From the NCBI RefSeq assembly GCF_042853465.1, contig NZ_AP031497.1:372001-436000 (forward strand): a DNA stretch of 64,000 bases, in the 5' to 3' direction. The notes under the pieces are model-generated. The model was not told where the DNA came from. It made no database searches and worked only from the letters and a program-made list of their open reading frames with translations. The position numbers were made by a program, and so were the translations under genes. This stretch comes from Simiduia litorea (GTDB taxonomy: Bacteria > Pseudomonadota > Gammaproteobacteria > Pseudomonadales > Cellvibrionaceae). Numbering within the stretch: position 1 is the first letter of the stretch; each line of letters begins with the position of its first letter. Positions 34,920 through 43,787 of the stretch are shown here, piece by piece.

Positions 34920-37464
34920 TAGCATTGCTTGTATTTAAGCAGGGGTTTTGTCTACTTTGAGTGAAAATGTTTTTGTAATCAGTGTGTGTGCAAAGATTTT
35001 TGAACCAAGGTAGACTAAACCACGCGTTAGTAAGTCCTGCTGCTTGAAGCCTTTTTAGTACATGTATTGCGCTTTCAAGCTGGTTCTTTTTTGTAAAATA
35101 TATGAGTTGCGTGTATAAAACTTCAATATTCTCTGCATCTATAGTTAGGGCTTGAGTGATTAGCTGTTCGGCTATGTCCAAGTTACCTAGATGTAAATTA
35201 GCTCTAGCTTCTAGCGATAGAGATATTACATCTCCGTCCCGCCTAATGTTTTTTATTGTCTCTGTCAGCAATGACTCGGCTTTAACACTATTTCCCTGTA
35301 TCAAATGAATTTCTGCCAGATTTAAAATGGCTGAAGGATTGTGTGGTGTTTGTTGATAAGACTTTTCCTGAAATTTTAACGCATTAGCTGTTTCACCTTT
35401 TAATATGTAAAGAACAGCTAAATTGTTTAGTTCTGTACTATCTTCTTGTATCGATAGTATCTTTAAATATGTGGCCTCCGCTTCGTCAAGGTGTCCCTGG
35501 CTCATCGTGATGCCTGCTAGAAAGCTGAGTGCCGATAAACTGTTTGGATTTATTGAAATTAGTTCTCTCAGAGTGGAAATTGATGCGTCTAATTTTCCCA
35601 AGGCATATTGGCTGTAGGCGAGAGAGTAGAGGTTGTATGTTGACTTTTGAGTTGTTATTAGCGTTTTTAGTGCGATCTCTGCTGCTGAAAAGTCATTTTT
35701 CTTTAGCAAAAGTGAGGCTTTTAGATGGGCATGTTTTTCTAAGTTCCCATGTCTCTTTATCCAGTCGATCTCTCTGTTTGCGCTTGAGAAATCGCCGAAA
35801 TAAATGTAGATGAGTGCTTGTAATTCGGAAAAAGTATTTATATCAATGTCGTGCTTATTCTGAGTAAGTAAGTCAGAAGCTGCTTTTAAATATTTCCCGC
35901 TATTGGCAATTTGAAAGTGTTCTGCTGCTGCATCAATTAAAAGTCTATAAATTGGAATAAAGCGTGGGTGCAGCGCTTGTTGCTGGATAAGTTGCTCCAT
36001 TTCTTGATCAGAGAGTGTTCCATGAGATTTGAACTTTTCAAGCAGTATCAAGTAACTTGAATAACTTTCGCTATCTATTGATTCGTTTATGTCGTTAGTG
36101 TGGTTGAGTAACTTCTGAGATTGTTGCCATGTAGTGTGAAAAATGTCGATACTGGAGTCTGTATATACTGGCCAGGTTGCTTTTTTTCTCACTTTCCAGT
36201 CTGGGGCTTGTAGTAGCTCTAAAGTGATATTGCATTGAGAGCTTTTGCAGGTTACTTCAGATCGAATGATATCTGTGGCGCCAGTAACCTGGCCGATTTT
36301 TTCAGGCGAGTCTGAATCTTGCCACTCATAGCGGTCAACCAGTTGCGTATAGGTGTCACTAAGGGCCGCTTCTTGAATGGTATTATTTAAAGATGTTAGC
36401 AAGAGGTTTACTGCTTCTTCATTTTGACTGCTAGACTGCAATAAATTTGGCGTAAGCACGGCTATATATCTAGGCTTTATGCCAAGTGATTGTGCAGTCC
36501 AGAGAGAGATAACCACAATTAAAAGAAAAACCGCTCCAGCAGCTACCGCTATGCTGACAAGCTGCGATTTTTTACTATCGGTTTCCACCAATACCGTTTC
36601 AACTCTTTTAATCGATAAGGGCTTAAACGCCGCTGCCATTTGGCTGGCTTTGGGGCGGCTGTTGGCTTTTTTGTGCAAACTTCGTTCGATGATCTCTGCG
36701 ACCTCTTGGCCGCGTTCATCGCTTTCTACGTTGAATCTAAAAGGCGCAGGAGCTCGGTACAGAATGCTGTGCAGCAGCGTATCCGTGTCACTGGTGTCGC
36801 CAAAGGGATGATGCCCGCACATTAAGCTATAGGCCAATATGCCAAAGGAAAATACATCGCTCGCGGTGGTTAAATCTTCGCCCAGAGCTTGTTCTGGCGA
36901 CAGTGAACCAGGGCTGCCAACAAATTCGCCGGGCAGGACTTGGCTGTCGTGAATGTTGGTGTGCTTGGGTTGGGCTTGGTGCCGAGCGATGCCGAAATCC
37001 ATGATCTTCACGGCACCGTCCGAGGCAATCATGATGTTTTCGGGTTTCAGGTCTCGGTGGATAATGCCTTTAGCGTGCGCGCAGGCTAAGCCCTCCGCAA
37101 TTTGCTTGAGCCAATCTAGCCGCTGCTTGAAATCTATTGCATCAGAATGCAGCTCGTCACTGTTCAGTAAGTCCAGCAGTGTGCGGCCGCACACATATTC
37201 CATCACTAAAGCGGGAACACCGTGCCAATCGATAAGGTCGTAAATTTGTACAATATTGGTGTGGTTAATTTGGGCTAGGAGTTTGGCTTCTTCTTGTACC
37301 GCTTCTACCCAGTGTTCGTTGGCGCGGTTTTGTCGAATGCATTTGATCGCAACTTTGCGGTTTAAGCGTTTGTCGTGCGCTAAATACACTACGCCCATGC
37401 CACCTTTTCCAAGAATGGATTCGACCTCGTAATTGGCGGCATTGTTTAGTGGAATTGGGTTCAT
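34900..37464 (-). CDS. Membrane Ser/Thr protein kinase with C-terminal TPR region
   Basis: An 854-residue Hanks-type kinase. ATG 37464 is chosen over the TTG at 37476; neither has a strong ribosome site. The N-terminal kinase domain (about 12-275) is complete: Gly loop ILGKGGMGVVYLAHD, catalytic Lys41, HRDLKPENIMIA, DFGIARHQAQ, LSPEQALGE and SDVFSFGILAYSLMCGHHPFG. One membrane segment (SIAVAAGAVFLLIVVISLW, about 307-325) leads to a long C-terminal part with many tetratricopeptide-like pairs (LDEAEATYLKILSIQED, AILNLAEIHLIQGN, ARANLHLGNLDIAEQLI). By topology the TPRs would face the periplasm. Kinase-TPR proteins of this build are common in marine bacteria and near envelope stress or secretion genes. 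It overlaps by 20 bases the convergent small gene. Confidence 0.92.
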   Translation of the reverse strand: MNPIPLNNAANYEVESILGKGGMGVVYLAHDKRLNRKVAIKCIRQNRANEHWVEAVQEEAKLLAQINHTNIVQIYDLIDWHGVPALVMEYVCGRTLLDLLNSDELHSDAIDFKQRLDWLKQIAEGLACAHAKGIIHRDLKPENIMIASDGAVKIMDFGIARHQAQPKHTNIHDSQVLPGEFVGSPGSLSPEQALGEDLTTASDVFSFGILAYSLMCGHHPFGDTSDTDTLLHSILYRAPAPFRFNVESDERGQEVAEIIERSLHKKANSRPKASQMAAAFKPLSIKRVETVLVETDSKKSQLVSIAVAAGAVFLLIVVISLWTAQSLGIKPRYIAVLTPNLLQSSSQNEEAVNLLLTSLNNTIQEAALSDTYTQLVDRYEWQDSDSPEKIGQVTGATDIIRSEVTCKSSQCNITLELLQAPDWKVRKKATWPVYTDSSIDIFHTTWQQSQKLLNHTNDINESIDSESYSSYLILLEKFKSHGTLSDQEMEQLIQQQALHPRFIPIYRLLIDAAAEHFQIANSGKYLKAASDLLTQNKHDIDINTFSELQALIYIYFGDFSSANREIDWIKRHGNLEKHAHLKASLLLKKNDFSAAEIALKTLITTQKSTYNLYSLAYSQYALGKLDASISTLRELISINPNSLSALSFLAGITMSQGHLDEAEATYLKILSIQEDSTELNNLAVLYILKGETANALKFQEKSYQQTPHNPSAILNLAEIHLIQGNSVKAESLLTETIKNIRRDGDVISLSLEARANLHLGNLDIAEQLITQALTIDAENIEVLYTQLIYFTKKNQLESAIHVLKRLQAAGLTNAWFSLPWFKNLCTHTDYKNIFTQSRQNPCLNTSNAIIAVDE

Positions 37465-37647
37465 GCGTGGTGTCAAATTGGGTTATTTTTATTATCCCTA
37501 TGTCGTCTTGGCCCACTTCCTTGTGCTGCCAAAAAGTATGGCAGCCGGAGCAAATGCTAACTTACTGCGCTAGGCCTTGGGTTGCAACGTCAAACTTGCA
37601 ACCTCCTGTCATTTAGACCATTGGCTAATAGGTATTTAGGCGTAACT

Positions 37648-37656
37648 TGCTATAGT
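37648..37656 (+). promoter_or_regulatory. Extended -10 promoter candidate for acs
   Basis: TGCTATAGT is an extended -10 element about 50 bases before the acs start. No good -35 sequence is visible at the expected distance, which is allowed for extended -10 promoters. Confidence 0.4.
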
Positions 37657-37705
37657 GTCTGATCAATAATTAGGGTGCACAACAATTAGATCGGAGTCTA
37701 TGTAC

Positions 37706-39640
37706 ATGTCAGACGTAAAAACTTACCCCATCCCCAATAATTTTGCCGATGCCCATATCACAAAAGCAAAATATGAGGCCATGTACGCTCGCTCGATAAA
37801 CGAGCCGGACGCGTTTTATCGCGAACAGGCTGCACAGTTTTTAAGCTTTTCTAAGCCTTTCGACTCAGTATGCCAAGCGGATTTACACAAGGGTGAAGCC
37901 AAGTGGTTTGCCGGTGGGCAACTTAACGTGTCGGTGAATTGTATCGATCGGCATTTGCCTGCTCGTGCAAAACAAACGGCGTTTATTTGGGAGGGCGACG
38001 ACCCACGTGTGGCTAAACACATTTCCTATGCAGAGTTACATGAACAGGTGTGCCGTTTAGCCAACGTCTTGCGCGCTCGCGGCGTTAAAAAAGGCGATCG
38101 CGTGTGTATTTATATGCCGATGATCCCAGAGGCGGCTTATGCCATGTTGGCGTGCGCGCGCGTTGGTGCCATTCACTCTGTGGTGTTTGGTGGTTTCTCA
38201 CCTGATGCGTTGAAAGATCGGATTTTAGATTCCGACTGCAAAGTGCTGATCACCGCCGATGAAGGTTTGCGCGGCGGTAAAGCGGTGCCGTTAAAGGTCA
38301 ACGCTGATAAAGCGTTAGCCGCATGCCCCAATACCCATACCTGCCTCGTGGTTAAGCGCACCGGCGGCAAGGTGGCTTGGGATGACAGCCGCGATGTGTG
38401 GTATCACGAGGCGGTGGCGAGCGCTGCGGCGCAATGCGAGCCTGAGCCCATGGATGCGGAGGACCCGCTGTTTATTTTGTATACCTCTGGTTCAACAGGT
38501 AAGCCAAAGGGCGTGCTGCACACCACCGCGGGCTACCTTCTGCACACGGCCATGAGTTTTAAATACACTTTCGATTACAAGGAGGGTGAAATTTATTGGT
38601 GTACCGCCGATGTGGGCTGGGTAACTGGGCATAGCTACATCGTTTACGGCCCCTTGTGCAACGGCGCTACCAGTTTGATGTTTGAAGGCGTGCCTACTTA
38701 CCCCACGGCATCGCGCTGCTGGGAGGTTGTAGACAAACATAAGGTGAATATTTTCTACACCGCGCCAACGGCGATTCGGGCGCTAATGGGTGCCGGCAAT
38801 GACTTTGTAACCAAAACCTCGCGCAAGAGCTTGCGCGTCTTAGGCACGGTTGGCGAGCCGATAAACCCGGAAGCGTGGGAGTGGTACTACCACGTGGTGG
38901 GCGAAGGTCGCTGCCCGATAGCGGATACCTGGTGGCAGACCGAAACCGGTGGCCATATGCTGACGCCACTGCCGGGTGCCATTGCCACCAAGCCTGGTTC
39001 GGCAACGTTGCCCTTCTTTGGCGTGCAACCGGTGTTGCTCGATGGCGATGGCAAGGAAATCAGCGGTGTGGGCGAGGGCAGCTTAGCCATTAAGGCGTCT
39101 TGGCCGAGCCAGATACGCTCTGTTTACGGCGATCACCAACGCATGATCGATACCTATTTCAGCACCTTCCCAGGCTATTACTTCACCGGTGACGGCGCTC
39201 GACGCGATGCCGATGGCTACTACTGGATTACGGGTCGAGTGGACGATGTGCTAAATGTCTCTGGCCACCGCATGGGTACTGCCGAGATTGAAAGCGCCCT
39301 GGTATTGCACGACAAGGTGGCGGAGGCTGCTGTGGTTGGTTGCCCACACGACATAAAGGGGCAGGGTATCTATTGCTATGTGACTTTGATGGCCGGCACC
39401 GAGCCGAGTGATACCTTGAAGAAGGAGTTGGTGGCTTTGTGCGTGAAAGAGATTGGCCCCATTGCCAAGCCCGATATTATTCAGTGGGCGCCGGGCTTGC
39501 CAAAAACCCGCTCGGGTAAAATTATGCGCCGTATCTTGCGCAAAATAGCCGCCAATGAAATTGATAGCTTAGGGGATACCTCAACCCTCGCCGACCCCTC
39601 AGTTGTTGATGAGCTGATCGAAAATCGGGCTAATCGTTAA
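37706..39640 (+). CDS. acs: Acetyl-coenzyme A synthetase
   Basis: A 644-residue AMP-forming ligase converting acetate, ATP and CoA to acetyl-CoA. ATG 37706 is preferred because GGAG ends nine bases before it; the ATG at 37700 is too close to that site. The ANL-family motifs are complete: FILYTSGSTGKPKGVLHTT (P-loop), WCTADVGWVTGHSY, ADTWWQTETGGHM (A5), YFTGDGARRDADGYYWITGR (A7/A8), and the C-terminal PKTRSGKIMRRILRKI with the Lys that is acetylated and controlled by Pat/CobB in other bacteria. Length matches E. coli Acs. A strong terminator follows, so it is monocistronic. Confidence 0.97.
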   Translation: MSDVKTYPIPNNFADAHITKAKYEAMYARSINEPDAFYREQAAQFLSFSKPFDSVCQADLHKGEAKWFAGGQLNVSVNCIDRHLPARAKQTAFIWEGDDPRVAKHISYAELHEQVCRLANVLRARGVKKGDRVCIYMPMIPEAAYAMLACARVGAIHSVVFGGFSPDALKDRILDSDCKVLITADEGLRGGKAVPLKVNADKALAACPNTHTCLVVKRTGGKVAWDDSRDVWYHEAVASAAAQCEPEPMDAEDPLFILYTSGSTGKPKGVLHTTAGYLLHTAMSFKYTFDYKEGEIYWCTADVGWVTGHSYIVYGPLCNGATSLMFEGVPTYPTASRCWEVVDKHKVNIFYTAPTAIRALMGAGNDFVTKTSRKSLRVLGTVGEPINPEAWEWYYHVVGEGRCPIADTWWQTETGGHMLTPLPGAIATKPGSATLPFFGVQPVLLDGDGKEISGVGEGSLAIKASWPSQIRSVYGDHQRMIDTYFSTFPGYYFTGDGARRDADGYYWITGRVDDVLNVSGHRMGTAEIESALVLHDKVAEAAVVGCPHDIKGQGIYCYVTLMAGTEPSDTLKKELVALCVKEIGPIAKPDIIQWAPGLPKTRSGKIMRRILRKIAANEIDSLGDTSTLADPSVVDELIENRANR

Positions 39641-39712
39641 TATTTCATCTGGAATTAGCGCTTAGCCGTATTACTTTTCGCACCCTAGGGTAGCTTTTGC
39701 TGCCCGTTCTGA

Positions 39713-39740
39713 GGGCGGTCAAATTGACCGCCCTTTTTTT
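39713..39740 (+). terminator. Terminator of acs
   Basis: GGGCGGTC and GACCGCCC pair across a five-base loop and are followed by seven T. Confidence 0.92.
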
Positions 39741-39799
39741 GCGCGTTACTCTTCGGTTTTCAAGTGTGCAACAGGTGTTAGACCCTGCGGAGAATTGAT

Positions 39800-40255
39800 G
39801 TGAGTGGCGCAGGTGGCTTTGACTTTCCCCGTCCTTTTACCCAACCGTTGGTGGTTGAGGTCAGTCATATAGACGGCCTCAATCATGCCAATAACGCAGT
39901 TTATGTTCAGTGGTGTGAAGCCATCGCTTGGGCCCATTCAGAGGCCTTGGGTTTGTCCATTAGCGACTATCGACAGCTAGATAGAGCGATGGCAATCCAC
40001 AAAGCGGAATACGACTACTTAAAGCCTGCGTTACTCGCCGAGCACTTAACCTTGGCCACTTGGTTAACCAGCTCGGACGGCAAGCTCAACATGACCCGCC
40101 AATTTCAGCTAATACGCGGGCAGGAAACACTGATGCGTGGGCAATGGCGCCTCGTGTGTATCGAGATGAGCAGTGGTCGCGCGCGCCGTATGCCCCCGGC
40201 CTTCCTGCAGGCCTATGAGCCGGCCTTGGTAGAGGTGACGCGTGAAGAAGGGTAG
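39800..40255 (+). CDS. Acyl-CoA thioesterase (4HBT hotdog family)
   Basis: A 151-residue hotdog-fold thioesterase, about the usual length. GTG 39800 follows GCGGAG by eight bases; a nearby ATG is out of frame. DGLNHANNAVYVQWCEAIAW is the family signature (Asn-Asn-x-x-Tyr around the active site), and RAMAIHKAEYDYLKPALL is the second conserved part. It hydrolyses acyl-CoA esters to free acid; chain preference is unknown. It overlaps the next gene by 14 bases, so the two are translationally coupled. Confidence 0.88.
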   Translation: MSGAGGFDFPRPFTQPLVVEVSHIDGLNHANNAVYVQWCEAIAWAHSEALGLSISDYRQLDRAMAIHKAEYDYLKPALLAEHLTLATWLTSSDGKLNMTRQFQLIRGQETLMRGQWRLVCIEMSSGRARRMPPAFLQAYEPALVEVTREEG

Positions 40256-40841
40256 TTCGGAAGGGGATAGCTTTCAGGGCTTGATTAATGAGGTCATGCC
40301 CGATGTTCGGCCGATAAACGTGGAAGCTCGAGTCGACCTAATTAAGCCGAAACTGCCTGAAGATACCTTAAGGGCCAAGCGCGCAGAGGCCGCTAGGGCG
40401 GAGGTGGAGGAGTACAATCGGCTGAGTGGAGAGTTTATAGAGCCGGTAGACCCCCACGATATACTGGCATTCAAGCGCGCCGGCATTCAGAATGGCGTCT
40501 ACCGAAATCTGCGCTTGGGTAAATACCCCATCGATGCACAGCTCGATCTCCACAACCTCACTGTGGAGCAGGCGCGGGAAGCGGTATTTGGCTTCATCGA
40601 GGAGTGTTGCAGCTACGATATCCGCACGGCCTTGATTACCCACGGCAAGGGCGAGGGGAGAAAACCGCAACCGGCGCTGTTAAAGAGTTGTATTGCGCAC
40701 TGGTTGCCCCAATTAATAGAGGTTCAGGCCTTTCACTCGGCGCAAAAGCAGCACGGCGGCGTGGGTGCAACCTACTTGCTGATACGCAAGAGCGATAAAC
40801 GAAAATTGGAAAATGCCGAGCAACACCACAAGCGGCGCTAA
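40242..40841 (+). CDS. Smr-domain protein (SmrA-like putative endonuclease)
   Basis: A 199-residue stand-alone Smr-domain protein of the SmrA type, which nicks DNA or cuts RNA in studied homologues. GTG 40242 lies inside the thioesterase gene end. The N-terminal half is helical and charged; the Smr domain shows the signature motifs LDLHNLTVEQAREAV (about 107-121), ALITHGKGEG (about 134-143) and GGVGATYLLIRK near the C-terminus. The tail NAEQHHKRR is short. Why it is coupled to a thioesterase is not evident. Confidence 0.9.
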   Translation: MKKGSSEGDSFQGLINEVMPDVRPINVEARVDLIKPKLPEDTLRAKRAEAARAEVEEYNRLSGEFIEPVDPHDILAFKRAGIQNGVYRNLRLGKYPIDAQLDLHNLTVEQAREAVFGFIEECCSYDIRTALITHGKGEGRKPQPALLKSCIAHWLPQLIEVQAFHSAQKQHGGVGATYLLIRKSDKRKLENAEQHHKRR

Positions 40842-40891
40842 CCGATCAGTTACGGAAGACTGAATAAACGAAGTAACCAGAGACAAGAATA

Positions 40892-41431
40892 ATGACAGAA
40901 ACAACAACTCAGCAGCCTCAGGCTGCTAGCGGCGAAAAGCCCAATATCACCCTGAACATCCCGGAAGTTGTGAATCTCGCCTGCAATGTGCTGCACGGTG
41001 GTTTCATTGCAAAGGGCGATGAGCACGGGAAAAAATTATTTAAACAATTGAAAGAGCAAGAAACTATGCCGGCGGGCACCATGACCGTGGCAGAAAAATT
41101 GTCTATTCAATTGTCGGTGGGCTTGGATCGTAAAGAGTTCCGCGGCCAGTTTGGCTTTCCAGTTTTCAAAGCAACCTTGCAAGCCATGCTGCAAAATATC
41201 GGGAAAGCTATTAACGCGCGCCAGGATTTGAATTTCTTAACCAGTGATACCGGCAACATCTTGATCCACAAACCCGGCGTTATCGAAAAAGACGGTGAAT
41301 TCAACGTCTTGGTGTTGGTGCTAATACCCAAGCCAAATAATGAAATGAAATTGTGCTTAACGTATCTGGATCCAGATCAGTACGAGACTTTACGTAAAGC
41401 CAAAGAAGCTACTGAACCTTCCTCTAAATAA
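40892..41431 (+). CDS. Uncharacterised cytoplasmic protein paired with SapC
   Basis: A 179-residue protein that I do not recognise. It has no signal peptide or membrane segment. It opens with a Thr/Gln-rich lead, then shows alpha/beta character (NIPEVVNLACNVLHGGFIA, GKKLFKQLKEQETM, FGFPVFKATLQAMLQNIGKA, EFNVLVLVLIPKPNNEMK). The stop is 18 bases before the sapC-like start, so both form one transcript. It may be a partner of SapC, but the sequence gives no mechanism. Confidence 0.7.
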   Translation: MTETTTQQPQAASGEKPNITLNIPEVVNLACNVLHGGFIAKGDEHGKKLFKQLKEQETMPAGTMTVAEKLSIQLSVGLDRKEFRGQFGFPVFKATLQAMLQNIGKAINARQDLNFLTSDTGNILIHKPGVIEKDGEFNVLVLVLIPKPNNEMKLCLTYLDPDQYETLRKAKEATEPSSK

Positions 41432-41449
41432 AAGAAAGCGAGATATTTT

Positions 41450-42181
41450 GTGACCAAGCAACTTCTAATTTATGGCAATGCCACCCCGGTTTCCAGTGAA
41501 CGTCATCGCAATTGGGCTATTGATGCGACCGCAGATTTAGGCTTCGCAAAATCAGTAAATTCAGTACCCCTTATGGCGGCAGAGTTTTTCAATGCTGCTG
41601 AAACATTTCCCGTTGTGTTTACTAAAAATGGTGACACAGTCATTCCTTTGGCTGTTATGGGGGTGAAGCCTGAGACCAATCTCTTTATTAATGAAGAAGG
41701 TAAGTTCACTGGCAACTATGTGCCTGCTTTCTTTAGACGTTACCCTTTTGTATTCTCAAGCAATGATGATGGCGAAAATTTTCTCTTGTGCTTAGATGAA
41801 ACTTACCCAGGCTGTAATACAGAAGGTAAAGGCGAGCGCCTGTTTGATGATGAAGGTAAGCAGACCGAATACTTAGGGAAAGTGCTTGAGTTTTTAAAAG
41901 AATACCAATTGAATTTTTCTCGCACACAAGCTTTTTGTGCTCGTTTGCTTGAATGGAACCTTTTAGAGCCGATGGAGGCTAAATTCACGCCGAAAAGCGG
42001 TGGTGAAGAAATTCGCTTGGGCGGTTTTTTAGCGGTAAATCGCGAGAAACTGAAAGCGTTAACGCCAGAGCAAATGGCTGAGCTTGTTAAGAATGATGGT
42101 ATGGAACTGCTGTATACGCACTTGCAGTCGTTGCGTAAATTCCGCGAGCTAATTGCAAAAGTAGGAACGGAAGCTAAATAA
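41450..42181 (+). CDS. SapC family protein
   Basis: A 243-residue protein of the SapC family, named after a Campylobacter S-layer secretion gene but of unclear role. Typical segments are HRNWAIDATADLGFAKSVNS, VPLMAAEFFNAAETFPVVFT, GNYVPAFFRRYPFVFSSND and the late KFTPKSGGEEIRLGGFLAVN. No signal peptide or membrane segment is present. The GTG start at 41450 follows GCGAG at a reasonable distance. SapC-type genes in many marine bacteria sit next to TonB receptors or tryptophan halogenases; here the only partner is the preceding unknown gene. Confidence 0.88.
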   Translation: MTKQLLIYGNATPVSSERHRNWAIDATADLGFAKSVNSVPLMAAEFFNAAETFPVVFTKNGDTVIPLAVMGVKPETNLFINEEGKFTGNYVPAFFRRYPFVFSSNDDGENFLLCLDETYPGCNTEGKGERLFDDEGKQTEYLGKVLEFLKEYQLNFSRTQAFCARLLEWNLLEPMEAKFTPKSGGEEIRLGGFLAVNREKLKALTPEQMAELVKNDGMELLYTHLQSLRKFRELIAKVGTEAK

Positions 42182-42190
42182 CATTAGCAG

Positions 42191-42226
42191 ACATAAAAAA
42201 ACCGCCTAACGGCGGTTTTTTTATGT
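42191..42226. terminator. Bidirectional terminator between SapC and ugd genes
   Basis: ACATAAAAAAACCGCC and GGCGGTTTTTTTATGT are perfect inverted arms around a TAAC loop, serving the convergent genes. Confidence 0.92.
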
Positions 42227-42243
42227 CTATCAGCCAGCCTGTT

Positions 42244-43575
42244 TTAACGACGGCCGATGCCTTCATAAACAAACCCGAGTTGCTTAAGCTTTTCAGGATT
42301 ATAAATATTACGACCATCAATGATCAGCGGTTGCTTTAGCTTTTGTTTCAATAGGTCAAAATCTGGCTGACGGTATTGCTTCCACTCGGTGACCAGCACC
42401 ATGGCATCTGCGCCGTCTGCGGTATCGAAATGATTGGCGCAATAAACCAACAGGCCGTCTTCAATGTGCTTGGGTGCAAATTCACGCTTCGAGGTTTGCA
42501 TGGCCTCTGGGTCGTGTACTTTCACGGTTGCACCGGCGGAGAGCAAGGCGTTAATCAGCGGAATCGAAGGTGCTTCGCGCATGTCGTCTGTGCCCGGTTT
42601 AAAGGCTAAGCCCCATACAGCAATCGTTTTGCCGTTGAGATCACCGATGTGACGTTGAACTTTGCTAAACAAAACCTGCTTTTGTGCCAAGTTTCTGTCT
42701 TCAACCGCATTGAGGACTTTTGCGTCAAAATTTACCGACTCAGCCATGCGCACTAAGGCCTGAACGTCCTTTGGAAAGCAAGAGCCACCGTAGCCACAGC
42801 CGGGGTAGATAAAAGAGTAGCCAATACGTGAATCCGAGCCTATGCCGTGGCGCACTTCTTCAACATCGACATTTAATTCTTCACACAGGTTGGCGATTTC
42901 ATTCATAAAAGAAATCTTTGTCGCCAACATGGCATTCGCTGCATATTTGGTCATTTCTGCGTCGCGAATACCCATGTACATCACTTTGTCGTGATTGCGC
43001 GAGAAGTCCTGATAGAGGTCGCCCATGATTTGGCGCGCGCGATCGCTGTCGGCGCCAATAACGATGCGGTCTGGCTTCATAAAGTCGCTAACAGCAGCGC
43101 CTTCTTTCAAGAACTCGGGATTGCTAACCACATCGAAGGGGATATCGACACCGCGTTTATCTAACTCGGCTTGAATCGCCACGCGTACTTTGTCTGCGGT
43201 GCCAACCGGTACCGTGGATTTGTCGACAATTACGGCGTAGTTCTGAAGATTCTGACCAATTTCACGCGCTACCGCCAATACGTATTTAAGATCGGCTGAG
43301 CCGTCTTCTCCGGGAGGTGTGCCGACGGCAATGAAAAAAATGTTTGAACTGGCCATGGCTTCTGGTAGTGAAGTAGTGAATTGCAGTAGGTTGAGCTTAA
43401 TACCACGCTCTACCACCGCAGCGAGATCGGGCTCGTAAATCGGAATTTGACCCTGCTTTAAACTGTCAATTTTGCGGGTATCCACATCCACGCAAGTGAC
43501 CTTGTTGCCCATGTCTGCAAAACACGCGCCTGATACCAAGCCCACGTAGCCGGTTCCAACGATGGTAATATGCAC
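42244..43575 (-). CDS. ugd: UDP-glucose 6-dehydrogenase
   Basis: A 443-residue NAD-dependent enzyme oxidising UDP-glucose to UDP-glucuronate for exopolysaccharide or lipopolysaccharide sugars. The GTG start at 43575 follows an excellent AAGGAGGT. The Rossmann start ITIVGTGYVGLVSGACFADMG (Gly-x-Gly-x-x-Gly), VDKSTVPVGTADKVR, SNPEFLKEGAAV, the catalytic Cys region GCGYGGSCFPKDVQALV and the late VWGLAFKPGTDDMREAPS are all intact. No other polysaccharide genes are adjacent, so the end product is not clear. Confidence 0.95.
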   Translation of the reverse strand: MHITIVGTGYVGLVSGACFADMGNKVTCVDVDTRKIDSLKQGQIPIYEPDLAAVVERGIKLNLLQFTTSLPEAMASSNIFFIAVGTPPGEDGSADLKYVLAVAREIGQNLQNYAVIVDKSTVPVGTADKVRVAIQAELDKRGVDIPFDVVSNPEFLKEGAAVSDFMKPDRIVIGADSDRARQIMGDLYQDFSRNHDKVMYMGIRDAEMTKYAANAMLATKISFMNEIANLCEELNVDVEEVRHGIGSDSRIGYSFIYPGCGYGGSCFPKDVQALVRMAESVNFDAKVLNAVEDRNLAQKQVLFSKVQRHIGDLNGKTIAVWGLAFKPGTDDMREAPSIPLINALLSAGATVKVHDPEAMQTSKREFAPKHIEDGLLVYCANHFDTADGADAMVLVTEWKQYRQPDFDLLKQKLKQPLIIDGRNIYNPEKLKQLGFVYEGIGRR

Positions 43576-43787
43576 GGTAGACCTCCTTGTAAGGTGTTGA
43601 ATCTAAAAGAAAATTTGTTTTTAGCAGCCGGTTATTCCGCGCTAAAGCCATGCTGCAGAGCGCTTTGGTTTTGGCAGCATGGGCATGAAAAGGGCGGCAG
43701 TTTACCACGCTCTGCCGCCAGAGGGCGGATTTTGTCGCGCCAGTTTGCGGCTAATCTAGTTGGTGGGCTGGGTTAACAGAGTGGATA

